Of a stretch of DNA of 64,000 nt, positions 13,092-24,480 are shown one piece after another; position 1 is the first letter of the stretch, and every line of letters starts with the position of its first letter. This DNA comes from Aphanomyces cochlioides (lineage: Eukaryota; Oomycota; Saprolegniomycetes; Saprolegniales; Verrucalvaceae): NCBI GenBank assembly GCA_019828595.1, contig JAHQRK010000011.1, positions 868,001 through 932,000 on the forward strand. The letters run 5' to 3'. The position numbers and the translations under genes are program-made. The notes under the pieces were generated by a model. It searched no databases. It worked only from the letters and a program-made list of their open reading frames with translations, and was not told the origin of the DNA.

Positions 13092-14518
13092 ATGGCCAAC
13101 CAAGACCGACAAGTACTCCTGGACACCATCCGCGAGATGGACGACGAACTGCGCCAAGCAGCGCGCGCGGGTCTCCTCTTGCTGGAGAAGAACGAAGACC
13201 TGGAAGCACAAGTGGACCGACTCGGCACCGATCTCGACCGTGCGCGATTTCAACAACGAGAAGCCGCGATGGAGGCGGATACTTTGCGAGAACAACGCAA
13301 GACCGCCGTACTGGAACTCAACGCGGCACTGACACGCATCAAGGAACTCGAAGATCAGCTGCGTCACGACCGTGCAGCGTGCCAAGCCGTCCAAGACTCC
13401 TTCCTCGCAACAATCGACGCACTCCAGTCTGAGCTGCGAAACGCATACAAGAAGAAAATACCAACTCTACCAGAGACAAAACAAGAACACAAGAAAAAAC
13501 CCGACGAGGACGATCCAAGACTGGCATTGCTCCAAGTCGACAAGACACGCCTCGAGGGTCAACTCCAGGACGCGTTGAGAAAACTACGCCGACTAGACAT
13601 CGAGTCGGCCCGAGCGGCGAAAACAACCAACGAGCACATTGTGGCTCTCGAGCGCGCCATGCTTCAGCTGACCATGGAAAAGAAGACAATGGAAGAGGAG
13701 CAGATGGAAGAAAGAGCACTCATTCGTGATTTGCAACAGATCAACCGTGAGTACCAGGTGGGTCCCAATCTTCATGGAGGATCGAAACTCACTCGATTTT
13801 GTAGAAAGTCATCGACGCACAGGCCATCCAAGATCTGGACGAAGGCGTCGTGTCGTTGCACGACGACATCATGCACACCAACGCCATGCTTCAACTTCGA
13901 GTCAACCAACTCCAAGAGGACGCCATGGAAGACGACGAACAACATTGGACGATGGGATACCCTGTCCTTCGTGGCCTCCTCGTTGGCATGCAGTCCGTAT
14001 GGCACACGATGGTTTCTTGTACCACATCATGGTTTGCATCCTGGACTTCCAGTTCGTCCCCCGACGATGTATCCCTCGATAATGAGTCCCCTAAGAATGC
14101 ATTTCCCAACGAGACATGCAATGCACCCCGTGAAAACAATCGAGTGGACGTGTCCGAAATGGATGTCGACGTGGTCCAAGACAATGTCTCCATGGTGGAT
14201 GTCCAGCCGTCGTCTGTGGGACAACGCCTCCCAGTCAGCAGACATGGCTTGATGGTTGGTATCCACAACGTATGGCTCGTGTGGTTGGCCGTGATGTCCT
14301 GCACGCTGTCGTGGCTTCGGGGGGAAACCAGACATGCCGTCGTGGTTCCAACTGCCATCCTGGACAATCGAGTCATACTCGAGTCATCGAAGAGTCGAAT
14401 CCCAGTCGTGAGCCACGGCGTCGATGCGAATCCAACTGAGCAACAGTCTTTGGACGATGGAGACGTCGTTCGGCTAGCATGGTGCACCTTGTATTTAGTG
14501 CTTTATCTTTATTTTTAA
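13092..14518 (+). CDS. Coiled-coil protein with dynein-adaptor CC1-box-like motif
   Basis: Two exons (13092-13757 and 13805-14518) joined by a 47-nt GT-AG intron that keeps the frame (REYQ to KVIDAQ). Exon 1 is one long heptad-rich coiled coil. Near residues 10-35 it contains DDELRQAARAGLLLLEKNED. This fits the CC1-box pattern (AAxxGxxLLxxN) by which BICD, Spindly and HAP1-type adaptors contact the dynein light intermediate chain. Exon 2 continues as coiled coil, then turns into an acidic, Val/Ser-rich segment with two hydrophobic stretches (VWLVWLAVMSCTLSWL and the extreme C-terminus, CTLYLVLYLYF) that could anchor it in a membrane. A motor adaptor on an organelle is an attractive inference. 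It sits inside the START-FYVE array. Confidence 0.7.
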
Positions 14519-15019
14519 TGCATCTTCTTGAACCTTGACGTCGGATTCGAGCTCTCCTTGGTGTGCTCAACTGTTGGGTAGAGTTGATTCTTGCTCACGA
14601 TTGTATTACCATCGCTAGCAGGAGGATGGCACAGTCGTTAAAGCCAATGCAGAGTCAGTAAGGACTGTGGCATTCAGGGACACCGAATCTCGATGCTTGA
14701 AGGGCTCTTCGTGGAGCCATAACTAGAGAATGCATATCCTTATCCATCGTCCAATCCATCCTCATTCCCACGCCTTCGGAAGACTCTTGCGAACTCTGTT
14801 CCTTTTTTGCGTCAATCCCTACTTTCCGCTTAGTATAGAATGATACAGCCCTGCCAAGTTGTAGGCAGCGTGAAGTTTTGAGTCGCTGGAGACTCGTGCG
14901 GATGGATCCTGTGGTCGAACGGGCTTGAAGGTTTCATGGAAAGTACATTAATTTTCATTGGATAGAACTGAAAATAGAGCAATTTGATTGGTTACTGGAT
15001 TAGCCTCGCTTCACGTGCG
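14519..15019. other. Intergenic, no supported gene
   Basis: Between the coiled-coil gene and FYVE copy D. Only short unsupported frames are seen. Confidence 0.4.
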
Positions 15020-15626
15020 CTGTCATGTGTGAGCCACACATGTTGTCTTCCTCCATCAATGGCTTCGACAGTCGTTGATTCTCGGTGGGGATTTTGGAGC
15101 ATTGGCTGCAAATTCGGACACGGATTCGAACGCTTGATCAAAGCCCACACGGTGCTGCACAGATTGCTACAGACAACCTATATCATGATAAGACGTCGTG
15201 GCAAGGAGGAAGAGCTTTCCTCGCCACTTCGTCGGCAGTTGGATTTGCGACTGAATGCACCAAACTCGAGAAGACAGATGGCGCATATGTCGTCCGTGCA
15301 TGCTCCGGCACGAGCGAGTGCTCTGGCAAATAGTCGAGGCGGCTCAAGCGCTGCAAGTCGATGTTGGTCTGCATCGTGCTCATCGAGTGGCATTGGATGG
15401 ATCTCGGTCTTGGCTACCATGAAGTCCCCAATCATGGCCATGTCGGACCGCCTTGGAGCTGCATGTATACAAGCTAGGTGCCGAGTTATGTGAGTATGTC
15501 AGAGCAACGGGTGCTTACAAGATTGCGCATCGTATTGACCCCGTGAGCTCGATACTCTTGGATCGCTTTCTTTGTGAGCGGTGGACAGAGAAAGAAATCT
15601 TCGGCGATGGGTGTCTTGAACGGCAT
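15020..15626 (-). pseudogene. START-FYVE protein copy D, START domain deleted
   Basis: Exon 1 (MPFKTPIAEDFFLCPPLT, start 15626) and its donor are intact. After LQGGP the sequence jumps directly to DMAMIGDFMV at about 15445, so nearly all of the START domain (about 0.8 kb in intact copies) is missing. The FYVE half reads CAICLLEFGAFSRKSNCRRS, so the Cys of the conserved RRCG turn is Ser, which would remove one zinc ligand. The second FYVE exon (VVCSNLCSTVWALIK) shifts frame before the last Cys pair (ICSQC). Clearly a pseudogene formed by internal deletion. Confidence 0.8.
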
Positions 15627-16686
15627 TCTCTGTCAACGCGAACAATGGTACAAGGACAAGTAGACATCGTGGAATGTTGTGTTGTTGATCTTATCAACTT
15701 CGAGTGTGATCATCGTGCTATAAGTCGCAGTGCTGAAGGTCACCTTGGTTGGATATCGCCTTCTTCCAGGTTGTCGATTACGATGGCGACTGGATGGCTT
15801 GGCGCGCCTAGATGAGGCTTCACCAAGGCTGCTTCGAAGTTCGAAGATTCAGTCGTCAATACGATCGCACTGCTGTTATGGCGTGATGGGAACTCCCACG
15901 ATTGAGACCGATCAAACTTGAAGCCACACGGTCAAGTCAGGACGATGAGTCATGCGGAGATGCTTTGGTGGCTGAAAAAACAGTGGCGCATGAAAGACAG
16001 GCCATTGCCATGACACAGAAATCAAAGGGACGGCGACTTTTAACAACGATACTGCATCAGCTGCTCAATTTGCGCGCGACGGTGGACGATAGATAGACTG
16101 AAGTCGTCTCTTTGGAATTTAGATCGCACCGATCGACTTCCTGTAGCAGCCTGGGCATTCCAACGCATCAGAACATGGACGTCATTCGGAGAGAGCTCCC
16201 CACGACTCGGAAATACCAGAGGAGTTCAAAGCATGAAGTTGCTGCCTGCAACACTTCAGAGACGACCACTTTAGTTTTGCCCATGAATGTAATCTCCCTT
16301 GGGAGGTCAAACCCTGCCCAGATCGATGAAGCGTCGAGGAACTTCGGTGTGGAAAGTACATTTCATACTTCATTTCTATTGGATAAAAAGTTGAATACTC
16401 GAATCGGATTGGTCAATCGACTTGCGACAGCATCAACAGCATCCTTGTCAAGGCAAGGGCTCGGACAAGGCCATAGACATAGTCGAATCCGTTGTCGAAT
16501 GAGCCACACAAGAGGAAAGAATCTCTCTATTCAGGTGCAAAAATAGACAGGAACATGACGCGAGCTAGAGCAATCAATGGAATTCCACATCATGAACTAT
16601 AGTTCTCCCGATGCTTTTCGTTGTGAGTAGAAGGCAAGATCGATGGGCATCAAACACGTGACCATACTTAGCAATATTGAATACAA

Positions 16687-18125
16687 TCACGTCGTTTCCA
16701 TCATGTGCATTTCCACATGAGCATATCTGGAAAACGACGCTTCCGGTTCCAAGGGTATTTGTCGGCTCTGCATTTCATGAGCGCTGCCACGATGCTCAAT
16801 TTCCGTCGCGACAAGACCAACCAATGTGCCATCCAACGTCATCCCAGACACGGCGCTTCCCAAAAGAATTAGAGACCGAGAAGATGCCGAGCATGATGTG
16901 GCAGTCTTGCTGTTTTTGGCAGTGTAACCTGAAAAGTTGTCGTCTGTGAAATGCGACCCATGCATGTCGTCCTCCTCCACCTGTGACTTGGACCGTCGTT
17001 GGATCTCGGCGGGAATGTTGGAGCATCGAATGCAAATTCGAGCGTGGATACGAATACCGCCTTTGATCAAAGTCCACATGGCGCTGCACGTTTTGCTGCA
17101 CACAACCTACAAAGGAGGATAAGATTCCATGACAAGGAGCAAGTGCGTACTTCGCCACACCGTCGGCAGTTGGATTTCCGACTAAACGTGCCAAATTTGC
17201 GAAGACAAACTCGGCATTTCGATCGGGAATGCTTTGGCACGGTCGATTGTTCCGATAAAAAGTCAAGGCGACTCAAGCGATGTGAGATGAGGTTGGTCTG
17301 CATCATGTTCATCGAGTGGTATTTGATCTCACCCGTCTTGGCCGTCATGAAGTCTCCCATCATGGACATGTCAATCTGGCCACGGAGGTCATCATGATGG
17401 AGCTCAAGGACTTGGAGAATGCCAGGACGGTCAGTCTCCATGTAGATGAACCCTGCGAGATTGGCCTGGCCTCGGATGATGCCGTACTTGGCTTCGAGAT
17501 CTGGACAAACGGCGACATGCTTCATTGCCCGCAGCCACGCTTTCTTACCATCGATGATCACATCTTGCTGATGCTACGGTGCGTCATGGTTCAATGCATC
17601 AACGAAGCTTGGTCTCACCTCAACATAGCACCAATCTCTGTTCTTGACGATGATGCCGCGCAAGGGGGAAGACAGCAGCAGCCAGTTGATCGTGACAGCA
17701 TGATGAGGGATGTTGGCCATTGGATCTGTGATGTTGTAGAGGCGGACGTTGTCAAGAATGTTGGGAAAGTAAGCGGCAATGAGTTTCCGTACATCGTCGG
17801 TCGTTGGCGCGGTGAAGATGCTTCGGACCTCGTCGAGTGTTGACTCTATCTGTATCGTCCTCAGAAACATCAGTAGGTCGTCTTGTTTCGTCGTGTAGAT
17901 TTGGACTTTAGCGCTGTTTGTGAGGAGCGTCCAATCGACAGGACCGCCTTGGAGTTTTGTGCATGCCAGCTAAACATGGATCCAAGATGAGACGAGAGGA
18001 GTCCAAGGTTGCGGTACCAGATCGCGCATGGCATCGACGCCTTGAGCGCGAAAGTCATGGACTTCTTCATTTGTGAGCGGTGAACAAGAGAAGAATCCGT
18101 CGGCGATGGGAGTCTTTAGCGGCAT
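16687..18125 (-). CDS. START and FYVE domain protein, copy E (intact)
   Basis: Four exons. Exon 1 is MPLKTPIADGFF to MRDL; exon 2 holds LQGGPVDWTLLTNSAKVQIY and GIIVKNRDWCYVEV; exon 3 runs from HQQDVIIDGKKAWLRAMKHV through ETDRPGILQVLELHHDD to the first FYVE half, CRVCLRKFGTFSRKSNCRRC; exon 4 gives VVCSKTCSAMW, ICIRC and the acidic tail ending at 16687. All eight FYVE zinc ligands can be assigned. No stop or shift was found once introns of about 41-60 nt are removed. Predicted to be an endosomal PI3P-binding, lipid-binding START protein of about 430 residues. Oomycetes have many such proteins; the specific ligand is unknown. Confidence 0.85.
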
Positions 18126-18895
18126 TCTGTCTGGACACGATGGCGATATGACAAGGAGAGCGATCACCTCGCTCTGCGTGCGTCTGTGTCGAAAATCGAA
18201 TCAACTTTGGACTCTTCGATCGCTTGACAAACCACCGACAGTGACGCGCCGTCGCAGGGTCGCCATGTCCAAACCGACTTGGCCGAGTTTGGCCTTCATG
18301 GAGCTTGTCGACTGGCAGCAAGATGGACGAACTCTTCGATCACATCACCAGAGAGGGAAGAGCAACGTGTGGCCTCGGAATCACACAGCTCGACCTTGAC
18401 TTCGATGAAGATGGTCTTCTTCGAGGCAAGCATTCCCATGACGACAAGAGGATATCGGTCATCATGCCTTCTTCGAAGTTAGGAAGGTGTGCGCCGTGGA
18501 AAACGATCCGATGCGTCAGGGATGGCGCGTGGCATGTTGATGATCGCGACAAGTGCAATCTAAGCCACAAGTCCACTTGGAGACGCGTGAGAGCCTCAGG
18601 TGACTTTAACGATCGTCTGGTGCGAGATGCGCAGACGTCGGAAACCACGGAGATCGTAGACTACCGTCTGCTTCTCCATTCACTCGCTCTGAGTCAGCCT
18701 CTCCCTATTGTGGCAGTCGGTCGTCAAGTGGAGCACGGAACAACACCAATTTCCACGGCGAAAGAGTAGTGAGCGCCGCTAGATCGCCGTGAGAGAGAGC
18801 TCAAAGAAGTCAAGGAAGACCTTGACCGATGAGTGGCATGCAACATGCACGAGGAACAACTACAACATGGACGTGTATTTCAATCTCATGCACAT
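18126..18895. other. Spacer between FYVE copies E and F
   Basis: A plus-strand frame (18305-18769) and a minus-strand frame (18648-18340) overlap here. Neither shows a domain, signal or splice partner. This is the promoter region of copy E and the downstream region of copy F. Confidence 0.4.
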
Positions 18896-20350
18896 TCACG
18901 AGGTCTCCTTCATGTGGATCTGCCGAAAGACAAAGCTGCCAAACGGCGCCTCTGGCTTTGATCCCAATGGGAGCTTCGCATCTTCATGTCCTGTGACTTC
19001 AGGATTCTTCCTCACCGTCATGACTGGATCATACAGCGTGCCGTCGAGTGTCAATCCTGTCGCGGTGCTCCCCAACAGAATCATCGACGGCGTCGAGTCT
19101 GCGTAGGACGTGTCGGCGTCGCTCGCGTTGCCAGTGTAGCCTGAAAAGTTGCCGTTCGAGGCAAACGACACGAGCATGTCTTCCTTGAGAAGGAAGGACT
19201 TCGACCGCGGTTGGATCGCCGCGGGTTTCTTGGAGCACTGATAGCAAATGCGAACGCGAATCTTAATGCCGCTCTTGATCAAAGTCCACAGGGCGCTGCA
19301 TATTTTGCCGCACACAACCTAAATGCAAGGTAAGACGTTATGGCATGGAGGAAGAGCGTACTTCGCCGCACCGTCGGCAGTTGGATTTCCGACTGAAGGT
19401 GCCAAAGTGGCGCAGACAGACGGCACATTTCACTCGGGAATGCTTTGCCACGAGAGAATGCGACGGCAAGTACTCGAGGCGACTCAAGCGCTGCGAGTCA
19501 ATGTGTGTCTGCATCATGTTCATCGAGTGGCATTGTATCTCGGCCGTCTTGGCCACCATAAAGTCTCCAATCATGGCCATGTCGAGCTGACCGCGAGGAT
19601 CGTTGTGATGGAACTCAAAGACTTGGAGGACGCCAGGACGGTCAGTCTCCATGTAGATGAACCCAGCGCGGAGAATTTGACCGCGGATGATGCCGTACTT
19701 GGCTTCAAGGTCAGGACACGCGGCAATGTCGACATGCTTGAGCGCACGGAGCCACGCATTCTTCCCATCGATGATCACATCTTGTTGGTGCTGCAACATG
19801 CCATCGGTTCAACACATCAATGGAGCTTGGTCTTACCTCAACGTAGCACCAATCTCGGTGCTTGACGATGACGCCGCGCAGGGGAGAGCAGAGGAGCATC
19901 CAGTTGATCGTGACCGCATGATGAGGGATGTTTGCAAGTGGATCCGTGATGTTGTAGAGGCGGACGTTGTCGAGGAGGTTGGGAAAGTAAGCAGCGATGA
20001 GTTCTCGGACGTCGGCGGTGGTTGGCGACGTGAAGATCGCGCGAATCTCGTCGAGCGTCGATTCGATCTTGGTTTTCCCGAGGAAGATGGGCACGTTGTC
20101 CTTCTTGGACGTGTACATTTGGACTTTGGGTCCATTCGTATTAGTGAGGAGCGTCCACTCGACGGGGCCGCCTTGGAGCTGCGTGTATGCGAGCTACATA
20201 CGCGTGCATGTGAGTAAAAGACAAGAGGAGCTGTGGACGTACAAGATCACGCATGGCAGTCGCGCCGTGCGCTCGAAACTCATGGATTTGGTCAGCTGTC
20301 AGCGGTGGACAATGGAAGAAATCGTCGGCGACAGGCGTCTTCAGCGGCAT
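18896..20350 (-). CDS. START and FYVE domain protein, copy F (intact)
   Basis: Best-preserved member. Start at 20350 (MPLKTPVADDFFHCPPLT). Exon 2 has YTQLQGGPVEWTLLTN and GVIVKHRDWCYVEV; exon 3 has HQQDVIIDGKNAWLRALKHV, ETDRPGVLQVFEFHHNDPRG, the QLDMAMIGDFMVAKTAE helix and the FYVE half CAVCLRHFGTFSRKSNCRRC; exon 4 has VVCGKICSALW, ICYQC and an acidic Ser/Thr tail ending APFGSFVFRQIHMKETS. The first intron is about 48 nt. The FYVE motif RKSNCRRCG corresponds to the R(R/K)HHCR signature that contacts PI3P. The tail is variable between paralogues while START and FYVE are conserved. Head-to-tail orientation with copies A-E points to tandem duplication. Confidence 0.87.
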
Positions 20351-20666
20351 TCTCTCTCGACAGATCGGATTCTAGACAAGAGGAGCGTCCATCGCACATG
20401 TGGTTGGGCGCGTCCCACGCTTTGGATGTTGTGTTGTTTGACGTTAGGATGACATTGAGATGACCAGAGGATGAGCAGCAGAGCTGGTTCCATGGACGAC
20501 AGCTTGCATAGGAAACATTATCGCTTGACGGAAGGACGCTTTGACTCTCCACGGCAGTGCTGAAGTTTGTCGACAGGTTGAACCAAGAGATCCATTAGAC
20601 GTGACGACCTGAGTTTAATGGCATCGCGGCCACTACGCACGACAGACAGGTTGATGATTGTGCATG

Positions 20667-21143
20667 TTATCCAACTTCTCGCCTTGGGATGACCTCAATG
20701 CAGTTCCCGAGCGCCCGTGTGAACAATGAGAGCTGCGACTGCTCCAGCGCAACAACTGAATGGAATCGCGCCGTGGACGAGAGATCTACTCCCTCCACCT
20801 CCCACGCATCGTGGTTTCCGCACTTCACTGACATCACGAATCCATTCTCAGCGCCGCTGTGCCATACGTATCCTTCATCATAGTCATCGGCAACACACCC
20901 CCTCCCGATGAAAGAGGTAGGGGAGAGAGCCATGCTCGAAAACAACGACAGATCCAAGTCCTCCCCAGCGACTCTTTTCTCCCTGGCAGTGATGTCCACG
21001 GCTTTCTCCATCAAGGCGACGGTATGACGACGATATTCGTTCTTGCTGTCGTGTTCGATGAGGATGTGGCTCTTCCATGGAGAACAAGTCGAAAATAGCG
21101 TCATGTCGTTAAAGTGAGGGGCTCCAAGCGACATTACGGACAT
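20667..21143 (-). CDS. Hypothetical ORF, 158 aa
   Basis: A single open frame between FYVE copy F and the kinase gene. It begins MSVMSLGAPHFNDM and contains an acidic patch (VADDYDEGYVWHSG). No signal peptide, membrane helix or recognised domain. It may be an exon of a decayed gene or chance. Confidence 0.25.
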   Translation of the reverse strand: MSVMSLGAPHFNDMTLFSTCSPWKSHILIEHDSKNEYRRHTVALMEKAVDITAREKRVAGEDLDLSLFSSMALSPTSFIGRGCVADDYDEGYVWHSGAENGFVMSVKCGNHDAWEVEGVDLSSTARFHSVVALEQSQLSLFTRALGNCIEVIPRREVG

Positions 21144-21297
21144 TGACGATCGCAGGACAAGGTTTGTGCGTATGGACGTCGTTGTCAGATTCGCCAGATT
21201 CCACGCGGCAAGACTCTCTCGACGGAACGATGGAAGATATGGTTCGGGAAGGACACGACGACACTAGTTCTTTACATGACAACTACAGCTAGCTAAC

Positions 21298-23537
21298 CTA
21301 AGACTCGTTCACGAGGAGCGTCAACTCTTCCCACAAAGTTTCGGCAACACTGACGGCGAGGGGACGTTGGAGGACGTCGCGCGACAGACACGACGCGACG
21401 ATATGCTTGTAGAAATGAGGGCATGCGTCATACTCGGGGCGGTTCTCATGGGGAACATCGCGCATCCTAGCGGCATTCCGTTCGAGAATGCGCACGTCGG
21501 TTGCAACATAGCCATATTCATGGATCCACGACTGGTACGGACGTGTCCGTGTGACGATTTCACCGAGGATGACGCCGAGCGCATAGATCTCCGCCGTCGA
21601 GCTGCGGGAACAGTTGTGGCTGAGCACTTCTGGCGCCTCCCACGCCATCAAGCCGCCGCCAAACGTCCATTCTGCATCTTGGGACTGCTCGTAGCTCTTC
21701 ATAAAGTCGAATACGTTGAGCTTGCACGTGAGGGAGTTGTTGACGAGGACGTCTCGGCTCGTCAAGCATTTCGTTCGCGTGCACGTCGGCTGGCTGTGGA
21801 CGTACGCAAGGGCAGACGCGACCTCGAACGCCATGCGGAGCTTGTCTGTCCATGAAAGCTTGATCCTGTCCTTGAGGAGAACATGCGAGAGCGACCCGCC
21901 GTGCATGTACTCAGCGACGGCGGCGACTTCGTAGTCGCCAAAGCGGACAATGCCGTAGAGCATGACGAGATTGGGATGGTCGAGGCGGCCGAGCACGTTC
22001 ACGTCGGCAATGAAGCTGGTCACGTCGGTCTTGTTGACTTCTCGCGCGTCGAGACGCTTCATGACGACGTGTTCGCCATTGAGTTTGCCCGAGAAGAGGT
22101 TTCCCGCCAATAGATGAATGAGCTTGACAGTGTCTGCACTCAACATGGGCAGACCTTCGTCGCGGTTCCTGAGAGGAGTCGTCTTGAGGATCATCGAAGC
22201 AGAGCTCGACGTCTTTCGCATCAACTGCGTCTTGTTGTCCGACGTCAACACTGGAACACTCGATGAAGAGCCGCCAGATAGCTCAAACTGCGCTGGAGTC
22301 CGTGGCGAGCCGCGGCGTCGTCTGTACATGATGAACGCCACTGCAGCAAGACCAAGCACGGCTACGATCATGACTGCAACAAGGATCGTGCCTGTTGGAG
22401 TCGATCCAGACGACGTTTTCGCGCCAGGATCGGCTTGACCTGCTGAGGAACTCGTCGTCGTCGGTGCGGAAGTCGGTGCTTGAATGATGGGAGCGGCGGT
22501 ACCAGTGGACGAGTTCGACGGCGAGGGAACTGCTCCTGTCGGGGAGGGCGGTGCCAACGACGTGGATGGCTTTTGTGTGGTTGTGGCTGCAGCAGTTGTA
22601 GGGGAGGCAGTCGTCGACACTGTCGTGGTTGGAGCCGTGGTAGATGGCGCAGTCGTTGGCAAGGAACATTTCGCCGAGTTGGCGTCACACGTACACGCTA
22701 CTGGGATGCCCGTGATATGCCCAGTCTCGGCCGCGGTCTTGAGGCGAGTGCACTGCGCGGCGTCGACAGTGATGGCAGCAGTCCATGGATTGCCATAAAT
22801 ATTGAGTTGACTACGAGACAGTGAGTGAGAGGCGCCGATGGAAAGCACGACGTACTCGATGGTGGTTTGGTTGGAATTGAAGAGGTAGATGGGAAACGTC
22901 TTGAGTTTATTGTTGGAGAGGTCAATGACATTCAAGTTGGCGACGGGCGGCGTTTGAATCGACTCCAAGTCGCTGTCGACGATGCTCCTACACAAGGACA
23001 CCCGCTGTGAGCATGGAAAAGGGAGACATTCGTACAATTTCTTGACGGTCGCATAGTCAAAGCTTGCTTGGTCGACTGCTTGGACGCTCACGCGTGCAAT
23101 GTCACTGATACGAGACAGTCAATGCAGACCAGAGGGGAGACAGACACTTACATTTGTTCGACTGAGTGGTAGACGTCCCAGTTTCGGACGAGGTACTTTG
23201 GTTTCGTCGGGTTGTTTGGCTCGGGGAAGATCGAGATGCGCTTTGCGCTCCAGTTGTTGGAGCGATAGTAGACACACTCGCGCACTTTTCCATTCTGGGC
23301 AAAATTCGAGTCGCAGCACGCAGACAAGTCGGTCTCGGTGAAGCCCATGAGATCGTAGCGTCCACAGCGTTGCAGCATGGATGCTATTTCCTTGGACGCG
23401 CACGACGCGGGCGTGCTCTGGCACGTAAAGAAGAGCCCATTCAGACCTGCAGGAACGATTTCAGACATGACCGACGGGGCCAAATGCACAAATGCAATGC
23501 AGTCATCCATCGAGCCACCACCTTTCGCACGTCTCAA
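21298..23537 (-). CDS. LRR receptor-like kinase (TKL type, degenerate motifs)
   Basis: Two exons joined by an intron at about 23105-23151 (EQ to IDIARVSVQ). Layout: a Cys-rich extracellular region, a short leucine-rich segment (VANLNVIDLSNNKLKTFPIY), a long Thr/Ser/Pro mucin-like stalk, one transmembrane helix (TILVAVMIVAVLGLAAVAFI) followed by RRRR, then a kinase domain of about 270 residues. The ATP Lys is present (HVVMKRL). The catalytic loop reads TSRDVLVNN, keeping RD but not the leading His. The DFG site is DFM, and the glycine loop is poor (LLAGNLFSG). Late motifs are good (WEAPEVL for APE, IYALGVILGEI). Oomycete TKL receptor kinases have this build. Catalytic activity is doubtful. The signal-peptide exon may be missing upstream, because the frame from 23537 lacks a clear one. 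Confidence 0.78.
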
Positions 23538-24480
23538 CCTTGATATCCATGAGACGTCCGACAGTCGGTCGGGTGTTTGACTTCAAATACCCGTCTTTGT
23601 ATGGGAATCCGTCATATACCCGGTTTTTGAGTCGGGTGTATGTCCTAATACCCGACAACTTATCCCCCGTGTGTATCGCTCAACTTGTTACAGTTAGGTA
23701 CTGTATATTGGTTCCGACGGACCAGCTGCGGCGACCAACATCCTTGGACAAATGCTCATGAACCAGAGGCGGGGAAAGATGACAGGTCACTGGGAAGAAG
23801 CCAGAGGCGGTGGCGGGCTCTGGCTCTGGATAACGCAGCGGGATCGAGCGTTGGGCGCGTGTCTTTCCGAGTGCGACACGTTCTAGAGTGATGGCGCGAT
23901 CTCACCCCCACGGAATATCGGGCTTTCTAAGAAGAGTTATGGTGGCATCGTGCGGTTCTTGTGCGGTCACGAAACGTCGACGAGATCACGGCGAGATTCC
24001 CCGAGCGTGTGTGCATTGCATGCGCGGATTGCGTCAAGAGAAAACGTCGATGAGACCATACGACGCAAGTCTCGACGGCGAGGATGCATCCATGGAATGA
24101 TCGCAAAGGACATCCTGGACAAAGGCGCAAATTTTCAACGTAATAAGAGCCACTGCTGTGCTTCTAAGACAAATTCGCAAAAAGAAAACACATCGACAAG
24201 ACGACAGCAAGTGAAGATCGCGCAAATGGCACCGTGGCTGTGGTCGTTTCCATGAAAGTACATGCCCAAGCACCATGACGGATGTCATGCGCCGTCACAG
24301 ATGTCGAAATTAGGGGTGCAGGGTTTTGGAGTGATGGTGGCAACATTCTTAACAACACCGGGAGAATGACAAGTCGACCTGTGAGTTGGCCGCTCGCTAT
24401 GCATCGTGTGTGTGACGGCAAACTGCTATAGAGAGAATTGTATTGCGCAGATTGCCAAGAAGTCGTTCCTGTACTTGCTG
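23538..24480. other. Intergenic with a small CxxC-containing frame
   Basis: Near 23.58-23.65 kb the pentamer-like unit ATACCCG recurs and forms a hairpin (ATACCCG ... CGGGTGTAT). At 23888-24100 (plus) a frame carries CGSCAVTKRRRDHGE ... CVHC, a possible zinc ribbon, but it is only 70 residues and overlaps another frame. Neither is strong enough to call. Confidence 0.35.

Noticed and set aside
12544..13332. 262-residue plus-strand frame
   Set aside because: It has no domain, is Arg/Trp-biased as in an out-of-frame reading, and overlaps the coiled-coil gene, whose frame is clearly the coding one.
18305..18769. 154-residue plus-strand frame between FYVE copies
   Set aside because: No domain, no signal, overlapping open frame on the other strand; GC-rich chance ORF.
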